A stretch of 64,000 nucleotides of DNA from contig JBAMJR010000189.1 in NCBI GenBank assembly GCA_038501785.1, positions 3,094,001 to 3,158,000 of the forward strand, in the 5' to 3' direction. The notes beneath the pieces were generated by a model. It saw only the letters and a program-made list of their open reading frames with translations. It ran no database searches and was not told the origin of the DNA. This document shows, piece by piece, positions 1 through 59,215 of the stretch (positions are counted from its first letter, which is position 1; each line of letters opens with the position of its first letter). Source of the stretch: Myoxocephalus aenaeus (Eukaryota > Chordata > Actinopteri > Perciformes > Cottidae). The position numbers were made by a program, and so were the translations under genes.

Positions 1-828
1 CAGCGAAAGAGCACTGTAATGTTGTTCCCCTTGTCAGCTTTTCATTTTATTTTCTCCTTATTTGCATATTAGGTATTGAGGTAATCCAACGGCAACAGGA
101 AGTAATCAGATGAAATTACTTTTATGATGTGATTTATATGGATTTGGTTACTGATTACATTTTTCACACGTAATTGTAACTGCATCAGATTACATTTCTA
201 AAGTAACCCTCTCATCCCTGACTATCAGCTTGTTTTGCATGTCATTCTTCACATCCACCAGCGTCTCTGACTATCTACCATTAACACTTTGGGTCTCTTA
301 TCACTTTTGCTCAGTCATACACAAATATTTGGAAATCTGACTTGGCAGCATTTGGCAGTCATTCAAGATTCATATTCAACATCTTTACTCTAAATTTTCT
401 GTCTTGAATCAAAGTTTGTCTGTCTTTTCTTAATGTAAACCTATTGCTCAGTCAGCTTCTATCTTTGCAATTAATTACAGATATTCTGTGCTTCACTGCA
501 CCATCGTTACTTTAGCAGCCGAACCTGTTTATCACAGTGTGCTGCTCCTCATCAACATTGCTCTGTATCACAACGACAAGAAGGTATGCTCATCTCAGTG
601 TTCATCTTTCAAGCTCCACTGTTAAAGCTGCCAAACTATCTCGTATCTTTTCTCTCATTGAAATTTTGTAATTACACCAACCAATAACTAACATTGGATT
701 GTTTCAGGTAAAATGCACCGTATTGAATGGAATAAACTGTCCTCCAGTTAAATCAGTTTGATCTTTATTCCCCGTGGAGATTTTAAAGCTTTAATATCTT
801 GTTTTTCTAATGACTCTCAAGTTTTAAT
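1..828. other. AT-rich non-coding DNA, no gene recognised
   Basis: Expected to be intron or upstream sequence of the ADAM gene. The only item of note is an exon-like open segment at 485-583, reported under findings. No repeat was recognised. Confidence 0.5.
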
Positions 829-1227
829 TTAACGATTTGTTGATAACATTTGTCTGGACTTATTTTTGTTGTTTTCGTAGGCTGGTTGTGGGGTTGTCTG
901 ATTATGAATGTTTAAAAAATATATAATAATACAAACTAAATAAAAAAACTGTTTTTGTAGATTTTGAGTGAGGACATGGATATCATTTGCAAAGGAATAA
1001 AGGACTGTGTTATCTGCGACCAGATGGATGTTATAATACAATGAAGAGGTATATTGTTTATATAAATAGTGAATAGACTGGTCCAAGGACAGAGAACCCT
1101 GGGGAACTCCCTTTGTAATGGGAAGAAAAAAGGACTGGGTATTACCTATCTTGACACACTGCGACCTAAAAAAGAGACTAATTATCATGATCAAAACCCA
1201 GAGAAGAAAGTCTTTGTAAAAGCACAA
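829..1227 (-). mobile_element. LINE reverse-transcriptase fragment
   Basis: The reverse strand reads IGNTQSFFLPITKGVPQGS, then HLVADNTVLYSFANDIHVLT. GVPQGS and the degraded (Y/V)AD(D/N)T box are reverse-transcriptase motifs 4 and 5. The catalytic YADD is mutated to VADN and the segment between the motifs is scrambled, so it is dead. CR1/L2/jockey group is likely; the family is not resolved. Confidence 0.65.
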
Positions 1228-3595
1228 TGGTCACCTGAATCAAAAGACTTTATTAAATCAATAAAAAGAGCAGAGACGACACTTCAAGGTCCCACTGACT
1301 ATCAAAACTGACCAAATGAAAACAGTTCAATGTCCGTTCTGCTCCCGTTCTATTTCTGTGTCAGACACTTACAATAACAGTCTGAGCCTGTCAGTGGCAA
1401 AAACAAGGTACAATTACATTGCACCCCGTTTTCGTTGCTGCCGACTGCAGCGCTCTTGCTCAATACTGGAGCAATTTCAAAAAAAAATTTCCCCATTAGT
1501 CACTTTGACACAAAAACATGGGGAAAATAGGTAACAGGTTGAAAAGTACCGAAGTTACCCTTTAAATCTGTGTTCATACTTTGCACACAAATGGACAAAG
1601 AAAAAGTGTTGTGTGTTGTTTGTTCAATGAAAGATGAAACTAAGAGTATTAGTGCTTCCTTTTATTCCTTTTGAGAGGTCAGGGCACTTTTAGGGGTTGT
1701 TTTTGCAGTTTTAAAGTTTATGGGGAACTTCCGATGTCAGGATAGTTATCTTCAGTGAGTAGAAGGTTATGGGCTAGAAGTGAAGAGTCACCTATCAAAG
1801 GTCAGGCACCGTCTAGTATTGACAGTCGGATGGATGAGGGTTTAGTGAGGGGGCGGAGTCAGTAGACAATCTCCAGAAGAATACAAGTACAAGCATGTGT
1901 CTGAGGACGAGATGGATCCTCTCAGTCTCTCATACACACTGACACACATAGTTTGGATGCTCCCCCAAACAGTCATTGTTGCAGAATGAGACCTCTCTTT
2001 GCTTGAAATTGCCTTTTTACGACTCTGCGTAGCCTCGGAAAACAAGTCTCTAGGATGCGCTGTTCATCATTCCAGCTTTTCTGTTACCGACTGATAGAAT
2101 AATATCAGATGGTCCAAACTGCACCCACAACATTGTGAAAGTGAAAGTTAACGTGTAAAAACATATATTTGGGTTTAGCGCAGGGTTGTGCTGTGGTTGT
2201 TCTTTGAGTGACATAGTTGATCATTGATTGGCCACCGCAGGGTTACGTCAGGTTGTGTTTCTCCAAAGGTTGATTCTGTCCAAACGCCCTACCTACATTC
2301 AAATGGATGAGAGAACTGGTGTTTTTGCTGCAATGATTGGGTGTGAAAGCTGCCTTGGAGGGAGTCGGGCCAGTCCTGAAACACGATAGCCCGGGTTATA
2401 CAGTATATATATATATATACGAAATATAGTACATACCATCTTGTAGGTATAAGCACTGTGTATAACAGTGAATGTGAACAGCTTGTGTCCGCACATCTAT
2501 CAATTTGTAGCCCATAGCTAACTAAATGACTAAATTGCAACGTTATACTTCCTGTTTATATCCACTACTGCATCATTGGAACTGTAGTTCCCAAAGTTAC
2601 AGCAGGATTTCCCCCAAATAAAGTAGAAAAAAAACAAAAAAACAATCAGAGTGACTTTTCTTTTTTTTAAATGACTAAAATTACACTGTCATCTAGTCAT
2701 TATTATACGCATATTTGGCCTGTGTTGAATGCCTGTTGACATACAAGAAGCAGTTGTCCCAATTTTGAGCCCAGTATGTAAATTGGTAGGTGGAGCTGGG
2801 AGACTTGTCAACAAACATGGTGTCTAGCGAGGCAATGCGGCATACTCTGAGGACTGATATGATGGATCCTACAGATGAGACAGCTGAAGTAGCCATGCTT
2901 ATTAAGATAAAAGCTTGAGTATGCATGAATTTAACTAGTTTTTACAAAGTATAGGCAAAAGTGTTTATAACTCTTCCAAAGGTGGAGCAACAATCTGGTA
3001 TCATAGAGAGGAACAAGACAACAAAAAGTGACAGAAGTAGTTTTAACGCCTCCACAGATCCGATCAACTCTGCATGAAGGGGTCCATTGGTTGTCTGTCC
3101 AAGGGTTACAATGCAAATTAATGCTTTGCAGAACAACGGACATAAACATGAACTGGTTCTTAGAGTTCGGGAAAAGGATGAAGAAACACATTGACATTAC
3201 ATAAACAGCTTGAACAGTGTAATCATTTTCTACAAGACATTTTAAGACATTTCACAACGTCTTTGTCTCAGAAACCTACTCTGCGGCACTAGAGAGCACA
3301 GCACACAATCCCCGGTCCACATTCCATGGAGGCGCTCAGTGAGGGAGTGGGAATCCAGTGAAGAATGATGAGTTGTAATCTTCCCTGAGTCATGCAGTGG
3401 TAGTTGGCGAAGATTCACTGCTGCACCCTGCAATGTGTCCTCACTCTGTTGTAGCCTTTGAGAAGAAAAACACATTTGAAGCAATTTGAACGTGCCTGAA
3501 GGGGGAGAGGAAAGCTACAACGGGTAACCAAACAAATACAGAGCAGGTGGCATTATGTCAGTGTAAAGGGGAACATGTGACACATGGATGTCTCT
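1228..3595. other. Non-coding DNA with weak repeat remnants
   Basis: No exon was found. The stretch around 1395-1560 looks like a dispersed fish repeat. A short AT repeat lies at 2402-2420. ORFs here are short and show no family resemblance. Confidence 0.4.
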
Positions 3596-3603
3596 CTTTA
3601 GAG

Positions 3604-4516
3604 CAGTGGTTCTCAACTGGTCTGGCTCCGGGACCCACTATCATCCCTGAATGACACGCCGCGACCCAAATCGAGGAACATTCTCAACTTCTCCAATGTA
3701 TTTAATGAAAAGATCGTGCAGTTTGAACCTGAGATAGTACAGAACATGTATGCTAACACAAAAACAAGTTTAATAACCAAAACGAGCAGCTGGTGGTGAT
3801 GATAGAGAGGGAACTATTCCCTTTTACACTCAATTAGCTGCATTTTAATTAAAAAACTAAAACTGCATCTTCAGGACACGAGGTATTACAACATATATAA
3901 CAATTCAGAATCTTCAGCTATTTTTAAACAGACTCAACAGCTTTCATGCACAAACAGTCCAACAACTAAGAAGTAGTTTCAAAAAGACTGAAATGACCTA
4001 ACTTTAACACACTCACCGAATCTATGACAAACACTTTACTGTGGAACACGTCACTGTGTTGAGGAGCAGCTTTTCCACTAACTCAAAATAAATTAAACAA
4101 AAGTGGAATTCAAAAGTATTCATATATACAACATTAACTTCTCTTGTGATTACCTCATCAGTAAATACTGAAAAACATTGTGCTTTACAGAAAATTAAGC
4201 AGCACTCAATTCTCCTCCCAACCCCAGAGTTTTTTCCTGTCATGCAGGCAGCGCCATCAGTTGTCAATGTTATATTCAGTAGGCTGTTTAATTTAATTAT
4301 CCTAAAAACCCAGAGTCTCCCTCATATCAGGATGTTTTGACCCAACCTGGCCCATGCTGCTGAAAACATGGAGGGACAAGTGCAAAACCAGTTGAAACCA
4401 GAGCCGGCAAAATAACGACACTCCGCTGCATAAAAAAGTCCTTTCAAAATAAAACCACAGGCAACTGAAAACGCGACCCACTGAAAACGGGTCCGCGACC
4501 CACTAGAGAATCACTG
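3604..4516 (-). mobile_element. hAT DNA transposon remnant with transposase piece
   Basis: The 913-bp element starts CAGTGGTTCTCAACTGG and ends in CGACCCACTAGAGAATCACTG. It is flanked by an exact 8-bp target duplication ctttagag (3596-3603 and 4517-4524), the hAT signature. The reverse strand at 4022-4267 reads TTDGAACMTGKNSGVGRRI, like the CTDGAxxMTGxxSG motif of hAT (Charlie-type) transposases. It is internally deleted and non-autonomous. Confidence 0.85.
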
Positions 4517-4524
4517 CTTTAGAG

Positions 4525-5191
4525 GACACTTGTTTCAATGGTGCACTTAGAGATCGTTTGGATAAAAAAATGCAATTGTAGGCTACAATATTTGATATAG
4601 AATGGTGAAATAATATATTTGATGTAATATGTATCTCAATCGTTTTATAACGTGCTAGGATTCATAATACCCACTGGTTGATCAAAAATACAGAGAAAAC
4701 CTGTTGTTCCTGTTTGTTGACTGTTCTTTTAAAATGAAGGACATTTCTGTTTACAGTAAATACTGCACTGTTTACTGCACTGTTTACTGCAAATACTACA
4801 TGGAGCCAATCAGTGGTGTTTTTTTAAATGACTTTTTGTATGATTTTGCTCTCAGCCAATCACTGCAGGCAATCTTCTGTTTCCTGCAATGGATGATTGT
4901 TCCTCCACCGAAGCAGTTACAACTTGTAAAGCTGGGATGCTAAAAGAGCAAACAAAGCTAACAACGCCGACAGTGCTGACAGTTTTAGCCTTGGGTGGGG
5001 GGGGGGCATATTAGGCTTCCGTCCCGCCACCTTGGACGTCGTTATCAGCGATAAGCGCTGTATGAGCGCGGTACAGCAGGGTCAGCAGCCAGTGGGGAAC
5101 CGTTCCCATGATGGGTATTGAATGAAGTACTTTTTTTACGATACCCAGCCCTAATTACTTCCCTCCTTCCTGTCTTTTTTCCTTCACACAG
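4525..5191. other. Intron sequence before adam33 exon w1
   Basis: No gene found. A segment at 4795-4819 resembles part of the following exon (see findings). A G-run lies at 4996-5007. Confidence 0.4.
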
Positions 5192-51381
<46,190 letters not shown>

Positions 51382-52690
51382 CCTTCTCCTCCTCCCTCCT
51401 CCTCCCTCCTCCTCCTCCTCCTCCTCCTCCTCCTCCCTCCTCCCTCCTCCCTCCACCCTCCTGCACCCTCCACCCTCAGCAGCTGACAGCCTATTTGCAC
51501 TAAAGAGACCTTGGCCGGTAAACCACAGAGCTGTCACACAAACCAGAGGAGGACGAACGCAAAGTTAAAACCTGAGACACGGAAGAACAAACAGGAGTCT
51601 GACCATTTCAGACTTCAAAATGAAACCTCCCTCTGGTTCTCTACTTTGACTCCCCTCCCCCTCCTCCCGGCGCGCTAACATTCACCACAACGACGCGGTT
51701 TTGCACGGAGGCCTTGCAGACTGAGACAAGTGTTATCGCTGGGGGGCGGTCACATTTGCCAAATGATTTTTTTTACAGATTATTGTTTTTGTTTTTTTAA
51801 TATGTTAATGCTGTCTGTGTATAAACAATGCATTTTGTAATGACTGTTGTTCTGTTTACAGTTTGTGTTACGTCACGTTTTATGATTTATGTTACGTGCC
51901 AAAGAGGTCTCTTCATATCTGGGGTGTGTCCCGAACGCTTGCAAATCTTCTTATGTCACCTTAAGTTAACCGCAAGTCAACTCCTCCATACTTTTAGATT
52001 TTATAATTTATTGTGTTGTATGTGGAACGTGTAAAGTACAAATCTGGAGATACAGTGGCCTATGGGGAGGAAGGAGAGCCAATCATACAGCAGCTTCTTT
52101 TCAACACTGTTTACATGGTAGAGGATTTGACGGACGCGTGGGACTTGCAGGACACACCCCCCGGTCGCTCATGTTGATTTGAATGTCTTTCGCTGTGTGC
52201 TATGACTTTTAAATTGTTGCATAAAATATTTTTACAAAACTATCATCAAGTTTCTTTCATTCTGTCTTTTTTCTTTTTTTTATTCCAACTTCAACAACAT
52301 TGAATGGAAATGTACAAGCATGCGTGATGACATGTTCAGTATGAGTGGACTACTGCCAGGCAGGCGAGCACAATGCCTCAATCGGTCACGCATTCTTGAG
52401 ACCAAAGTTTTTTCAAAGGAGCACAAATGAAAGTTGTGAGTTTTTCCCACAACAGACATTATGCTATTCTGTGTATTATGGTAAATGCACAGTGTTTTTT
52501 GGAGCTTGACCAGTACTTTGGAATAAATAAACTCCCCATCCTTACAGAGTAATCTGACGCCAGGCTGAAAAGCAGCGTTTTGCTGCCCTCTCTGTCTGAA
52601 AGTCTCACGCCTGTTAACCTCTGACCCCAGCCAGCGACACTGTATGAAAGATTGGGCCTCTGTTAAAATAAATCTGCTCCAGGTGAACCA
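51382..52690 (+). other. adam33: Probable adam33 3' untranslated region
   Basis: No coding exon follows the stop. Candidate poly(A) signals are CATAAA near 52220 with T-rich sequence after it, AATAAA at 52522-52527, and AATAAA at 52667-52672 followed by GTGTGTGT near 52711. Which is used cannot be decided from sequence alone. Confidence 0.5.
51385..51480 (+). repeat. (TCC)n/CT-rich tract next to the adam33 stop
   Basis: Imperfect TCC and CCTCCCT repeat inside the probable 3' untranslated region. Confidence 0.9.
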
Positions 52691-53049
52691 AACATTCTAC
52701 ATTCTCCAGTGTGTGTACCATCGGTAACGGTGTTACAGGAAAATCCCAAAACATTGAAGAGCAGAATGTCGGCCATTCAGAAGCTGCAGGGTTTCATAGT
52801 CATAATTGGGATCAGTGTGGACCAATAGTATGTCTTTAATAATCCAATCATTAGAATTAGTCTAAAACATATCAATTCAAATCTAAATTTGGTTAAATGA
52901 TATTCATTAAAACAAAAGTATGACCCTCAAATTTGTGAAACAATATGTTTTTTCTTATCTTGGTAAGAGTGACCTTGACCACCTGTTCTCTTACGTAAGA
53001 GGAGCAAAAATGAGAAAACATTGGAAAACACAGATTAAAGAGATCAATT

Positions 53050-53968
53050 TGAATGAATGAATATATACTTTATTAATCCCCAAGGGGAAATTTGGTGTTG
53101 GAGTAGCAGAAATTTACAGACAAAAAATTTAAAATAAAAACAACAGGGATGAAAGATATATACAATAATAATAATAAAAATAAAAATAGCTCGGATGAAA
53201 GATATGCACAGCAAAAAAGACAGAGAGTATTAATTTAGGAAATGAATTCAACTTAAACAATAGAAGTGCAAAAATGCATATATGAAGTGTGTGAGGTGTA
53301 AATAAACAAACAATAGAGGAGTGCAAAAATGCAAAGTATGTATGTAAGTATATGAAGTGTGAAGTGTAGATAAACGTAAATGTGTACAGTGATTAATCAG
53401 TCTACAGAGGATCTGGCAAGAGGTGACTTATTGTAAAGTCTTAATGCCGTAGGCAGGAATGTTTTCTCCTCCACTGACCCTGCAGTAGGTGGTGCAGAGG
53501 GTGGTCCGGGTTGTCCAATATGGACAATAGTTTATTCCGTGTCCTCCTCTCCACCACCTGTTCCAGAAACTCCTGCTTGCAGCCAATGATGGAGCCGGCC
53601 TTCTTAACCAGTTTGTGAAGTCTGTTGGTGTCACCGGCTTCAATGCTGCTCCCCCTGCAGACAATGGCGAAGTACAGGGCACTGGCCACAACCGACTGGT
53701 AGAACATCTCCAGCATCTTGCTGCACACATTGAAGGATCGAAGCTTCCTCAGGAAAAAGAGTCGACTCATCCCCTTCTTGTAGACAGCGTTGATGTTGGC
53801 CTGTCGATGGAAACACCCAGGTACCTGTACTCCTCCACTATGTCCATGTCCTCTCCCAGAACTCTCAGAGGTCTCGGAGCCGTCGCCTTCCTCCTGAAGT
53901 CGACTACCATCTCTCTGGTCTTGGCCACGTTCACCCCCCCGCACTTTACTCAAAGACAGAGGCAAACA
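53050..53968 (-). mobile_element. 5'-truncated LINE (CR1/L2/Rex1 group)
   Basis: The reverse strand at 53441-53965 reads NINAVYKKGMSRLFFLRKLR, FNVCSKMLEMFYQSVVASAL, then VCRGSSIEAGDTNRLHKLVK and DNPDHPLHHLL. This is the C-terminal end of a fish LINE ORF2. The upstream end is frame-shifted. The 3' end contains aatttccccttggggattaa then taaagtatatattcattc repeats (53045-53095). Dead copy. Confidence 0.8.
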
Positions 53969-56900
53969 GACATCGTCCTCAAATGCAAACCACGTCCTAT
54001 TATCTTGTGATTGACACTCAAACTAACTAAACATGTTTTAAACAAACCGCTACAACTTCAGCTGTGACATACACAAGTATAAGGCCCATCATGTCATATT
54101 ATGGACATGTTTACTACATTAGTATTTACAGGCTATGAGGTGGCATGCAGCATCTTCCTTGTCCTGAACACATTTGCTGTGTTTGAGCTCTTGAGTATTT
54201 GTATTTGTATTTGTAAATGACTCACATTGCTGTTGATGCCGAGGTTCAACCTGTTGTCTGAGTTTAAAGGTCTGACGTGTCAGGTTGGGGAGGAGGTCTG
54301 AGGAGCATGTGGGCTTTCATTGTCTTGATCTGATCTTGATCTTGTCTCTCTGTCAGTGTTTCTGATGAAAACTAAGAATCCAACTTATTTCCTGTCACAA
54401 CGGTGCCACGATGATCTTATACTTCTTGTCTGACAGGCCAAGTATGAAGTCTTTACACCATGGGTCGTCTCCCCTCTCACCTGCCCGTAATGGATTCCAC
54501 TGATAGAAATGAGATATCAGCTCTCGTCTCCCTGCACACTATTGCGTTGGGAGAGTCCACGGTTGGAGTGGTGCGCTCTCAGACAGCGAGGAGGAACGGC
54601 CTTGTGGGGAGACGTATGATGGAGACATTTCCCCAGCCCATTACGAGCGAGGACAGCCGGCGTCCGACCAAACCTGCGGGCTGAATTCTGGTCCGAGACA
54701 GGGGACTTGATCGAAATGAAGAGAGCTGAGTTTTTCCAGGACTACTCTCTATAGATCACATTCTGTGCAGCCACAAGCCCGAGGGCGGTGAATAAATATG
54801 TTAATGTCTTCCCCCGGGCTAGCCTTCGGTGGACCAGCTACATAAATGGAGTGAGGGTTTTAAGAACAGAAGCCAGTCAGGTTGTGTTGCCTCGGCTGCA
54901 ACAATAAACTCTGGATAACAACCAGAGAGCACAAGTCCTGACGAGGTATCCAAGCTGCTGCTGCTGCTCCACGAGGCTTCATGTAGGACGTCCCACGTCT
55001 TCCTGAGGGGCTCTCCAGTGCGTTCTGGGTTTATACCCAGTATCTAACACTTTCTAATAAATAGACCATTGGGATTTAAACATTGTGAAACACAGCACAT
55101 TGTGAAACACAGCATTCTTGTCAATTTGTATGTATCATTTTACGTTGGAAACATCGTTATAAATAATAATAATTATAATATAAACCTATAATGGAACATA
55201 TACAGTAAGGCTCCCAGGCGTTCTGTTTTGCTTTCAGGTATTTATTCTCGGCTGAGTCTAAACACAATGTAGTCATGATGAACTCTGGCCACTCAGCAAG
55301 ATTTCTGCTCACATTCAAAACTTATCCCACATATGAGAAGATGAGAATAAAGTAATTTAATGAGAATAAAATTGAGCAACGGCTATGACAACACTACCAG
55401 AACTGCAACAAAAACTACTTCTTTTTTTTTAAGGAGAACAGACTCATTTTATTTGTTAGCATACAAAGCAGTGCACATATTTACCTCTGGAACCAAAGCT
55501 CTCTTGTCACGTTTTAGCTGTAATCGCTGCTCCGCCCGACAGCCTATAGGACTTGTGGGAAATGCTGTTTGCTAAAGCAGTAGTTTAGTATTTTGCTTAT
55601 TGGCTTTCTTGCCGAGAGTTAGAAGAGGAGATCGATACCTCTCCCATGTCTTTGTGTTAAATAGAAGGCTGCTGGTGAAAACGTTATTCCTCTGGGGAGC
55701 CCGTTGTGTAAATGTCACAGATTTATGCCTGTTACATTTTTATATTTCCTGTGCAGATCTGATCGATAATGGCACAAGATGAAATGTTCGGGGTCATCAA
55801 AAACTTTCATCACCTGTGGAGCATGGCTATTGTATTTCACTACAAGCTGGTCTGTAAATGTCAAGAATACACTGTATTCAAGTATTGTTTGCAGGGAGAC
55901 CAGCTGCCCCTTTTGCAACTGTATTACTCCACCGTAGTTTAAGGTTATTCATTCTCTGCTCCATCATGCTGTGCTCTTTGATATCACCTTTGTTTGGTAT
56001 GTTGAGTAGTAGCACGTTGCAGGGATGGGGTTCATGGTGGAATCCCTCACTGATTAAGCTGACTCATGGCCTCGTGGGCCGAGAACGCTGACAAGCTCCA
56101 AACAGAAGGTTCTTTGAAACCTTCTGTTTGGACAAAACACAAACAGTCGCTCTGATTCTGCTTCAGATCAGTACAAAGACAAAGGCAGCTGCTCCAGACT
56201 GTTTTTTCTTTGCTTCCAGGCAGTACAGACTTCAGCTAATGTACTGAGTTCACACGGACACACACAGAGCTGCAGGAAGCCGCCAGAGAACGGCCAGCAC
56301 GTTAGTGAAACTGGTGGGATCCGCAAGAATTCCTCTCTGTAGTCACAGAAAGATTGTAAAGAAAATGTAGTTCTGGGTCATATGCTGTAAAACAAATGAC
56401 AGGTGACAGACTGGGAAATACTGTCTGCTTCTAACTTCATAATAATACTTTATTTAAGAGGTTTAGTGAGAAATTGGCTTTATTGTCTAAAGTAAGATGA
56501 GAAGATTAATTAAATAACTAAGATTACTCATCTAATCATATTTCCCAAAATATTGAAATATTCCTGGTTGAATTGGGACAATAAATCCAGGGCGAGCTAC
56601 CTTTGATGACACTAAGCTCCCCATCATTGCCATTTTCATGGGTATTTAGGGGTTTGAGCAACATGGACAGAGTGATTAGATTCTACAGTTAAACCAACTC
56701 TTGGTGGGTATTTCCAGTATTTTGTTACACTCAATATATTTAAATTTTAGTCCAGCAAATAAAAATCATTCACTCAGCATAGTTTTGTTCCTAACAGTGA
56801 GATTAAGGCTTTGAAAGCGCATTTAGTGGGTAATTAAGATCAAATGACCCTCATCATCGCTGCTCAGTAGCCAGAGACCTTTGAATAGACACACTGAGAC

Positions 56901-57114
56901 ACACAGCTGTTAATAATACAAGTGATTGCTTCGGCATGCTGCTCGCTGCCACACTGTGATGGCTCCCTGGGACTCTTGAATAGAAATGGAGCCATCTTTC
57001 ATGTTATTAGTAACACCTGTGCCTTTTCTAGTCAACGTGTCTGCTGTGGAAAACAGTTTGACGGCTGAATAATTGTTCAAATAAAGAGGCAATTCAATCT
57101 AAATATCAGGCGGA
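53969..57114. other. Intergenic region between adam33 and PCED1
   Basis: About 3 kb with no gene recognised. The 74-codon ORF at 54460-54684 has no family resemblance. A perfect fold-back lies at 56097-56132. Confidence 0.45.
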
Positions 57115-57231
57115 CTATTTTTTGGGCGTTTGTCCGAATCGGTCAGGGGAGCACCTCCGTATCACTGCGACCTATCGGTCACGTGCGCCTCATCTCAGCA
57201 CGAGACGCCAGGAGCCGCAGTCACAGCAGGG
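57115..57231 (+). promoter_or_regulatory. Candidate PCED1 first non-coding exon and promoter region
   Basis: A CpG-containing stretch ends in cacagcagg followed by gtaagc, a good donor site. It could be the untranslated first exon spliced to 59831. A second CpG-rich patch lies at 57480-57600. No transcript evidence is available. Confidence 0.3.
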
Positions 57232-57741
57232 TAAGCTCAAATGTGTTTAACCACCGTAATACCCTGGAGCGATACATAACGGTCAACATAACCTCAGCAC
57301 CTGTAGCAACCTAAAACTACTACTTGTATTTATAATTCGGCATTTATTTCCATTAAGTAATGTTGGTGTCAATGGGCATATTTCTGAAAGAAGGTTGGTA
57401 AGTTGTCACTCAAACTTGAGCCTTTAAGGCTAATAATGTGCGACAGTGTTAACATGGTTTGTGGCAGTGATCGGCGCAAGTAAACTATTTTAACGCAGTG
57501 TCTTTGCGTTCGCGCGAGAACAGTCACGTGGCTTGTTGTGCGTCAATTAAAGTTACTCATCGACTAGGCGCCAAACAAAGTGGCGGAGAAAAGAAGGAAG
57601 GCCACATTACTCCCAACGTATAACTAGACTGTTTGTGCAAGGGTATAATACAAGTGAATATGGTCCAATGCGCAGACTTGTTAGCTGGCATTAACCGAAA
57701 GCAAACAATAATCTTGCTAACTAGCAGTAACTTAAATGGTA

Positions 57742-58060
57742 ATAGACAAATACTTTATTATTCTTGCAAGGGAATTTTTTTTCTGCTAGAGTAGCACTTG
57801 TACATACAGGTTACGCAATAACAAAAAAGCACAATATATAAGAAGAATGGACTGTACATCTCTTTTCTAGTCTTCTGACCACTCAAAGCACTTTAACACT
57901 ACTTCTCATCATTCACCCATTCACACACTGATGGCACAGTTAACATTCATACAACATAGACACAGCTACGGGCGCAATTTGGGGTTAAGCATCTTGCTGA
58001 CTAACGGAGCCGGGGATCGAACCCTCGATCCTCTGAAGGTGTTGAACAACCTTTCGTGGC
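57742..58060 (-). mobile_element. tRNA-derived SINE, reverse copy
   Basis: The reverse strand carries ggttcgatccc (58013-58023, exact B box), then gcttaaccccaaattgcgcc and aaagtgctttgagtggtcag, agaagactagaaaagagatg. The 3' side at 57745-57780 (atactttattattcttgcaa) is like a LINE tail. It matches the plus-strand SINE at 58967-59215. The A-box region is diverged. Confidence 0.78.
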
Positions 58061-58966
58061 TCGGTAAAATGTCTATACCTATAACTACATGGGTGGTAGA
58101 ACTGTCTACCTATGTTATTTTTACAGCGACCGCAAAACAACATTTTACAGGTTATGCGGAACCAAGTCTACAAGTGCAAATTCCGCCCGCAAACAAACTT
58201 GACTACATCAAGCTGCCCCTCGGTCACACTAGGAGAGCACTATTATAACGGTGGAGCTGGAATACTCTGCGGGTTCCTGTCAGCTACAAGAGCAAGGGAG
58301 AGAGTTGGCGTTCGGTGTGTCGACTTTGTCCTCATTGTTGCGTGGGTTGTGAATCAAACGACTACACATCAAATTGAGGCATCACCAGATGTCTACACTG
58401 TAGATCATGGTGATCAGGAAAACCTGAGCCCAACTCCATATCCCCGCTGCTTTCAAGCAGCCTTAAACTCCGAGCAGGATAAAATTACAGAGGTAATTAG
58501 CACTTTAAAAAAATTTTTTGCTCAACAAAAAGTACACTCAGTAGTAATTCAACAGAGTAATTTATTTAAAAGACAAGGAAATTAAAAAAAAGTATATGAA
58601 ATTGAACAAAGGCATTGTCAAAACACAGTTGCGCAATTATAGACACATGAAAAGAGAAATGTTTTTAACCTGGAAATGGCTACATTAGGTGCACTTCTAA
58701 GATCATCTTTCTTTTTTGTTCCAGTTGCATAAAACATAACAGCTACATTGGCATATATAGCCACACTACTTCTAAATTTCTTTTATATAAAATCTTTTTT
58801 CAATTTAGTATAAATGATGCTAAATTGATTTAAAATGTTCCTTATTTTACTAATGAAAATATTTTATTTTATTTGCCAGAAGGAACAATACTATGTCAAT
58901 CCCTAGCAGGATTATGACTGTCTTTGACACATGTACTCCTGGTGTTTTACTGAAGATCGTGTATGT

Positions 58967-59215
58967 GCACTGTGGCTCAGTGGTGAGCAGGGTCGTCCTT
59001 CAATCGGTTCGATCCCTGGCTCCGCTAGCCCATATCAAAGTGGGCAAGACACTTAACCCCAAAAGTGCTCCCATAGCTGTGCCAACGGTGTATGAATGTG
59101 TGTATGAATGTTAGATACCCCTGATGGACAGGTGGAACCTAGCCACCGCCATCAGTGTGAAAGTGCTTTGAGTGGGTGGAAGACTAGAAAAGAGATGTAC
59201 AGGTCCATTTGGAAT
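58967..59215 (+). mobile_element. tRNA-derived SINE, forward copy
   Basis: An exact A-box-like tggctcagtgg (58972-58982) and an exact B box ggttcgatccc (59006-59016) lie at the head. They are followed by gggcaagacacttaacccca and gaaagtgctttgagtgggtg, agaagactagaaaagagatg-like sequence. It is the best-preserved SINE in the window, about 245 bp. Confidence 0.85.

Noticed and set aside
1..5191. Search for the preceding ADAM prodomain exon (CHYQG type)
   Set aside because: No sequence matching that exon was found, so the 5' part is taken to lie upstream of the window.
54460..54684. 74-codon ORF between the two genes
   Set aside because: No family resemblance, no promoter or splice evidence.
57931..58585. 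ORFs of 105 and 157 codons near 58 kb
   Set aside because: The first lies in a reverse SINE. The second has no family resemblance, no splice context and sits in AT-rich spacer.
58967..59020. Possible tRNA gene with exact A and B boxes
   Set aside because: The rest does not fold as a cloverleaf, the body continues as a SINE, and a second copy lies nearby in reverse.
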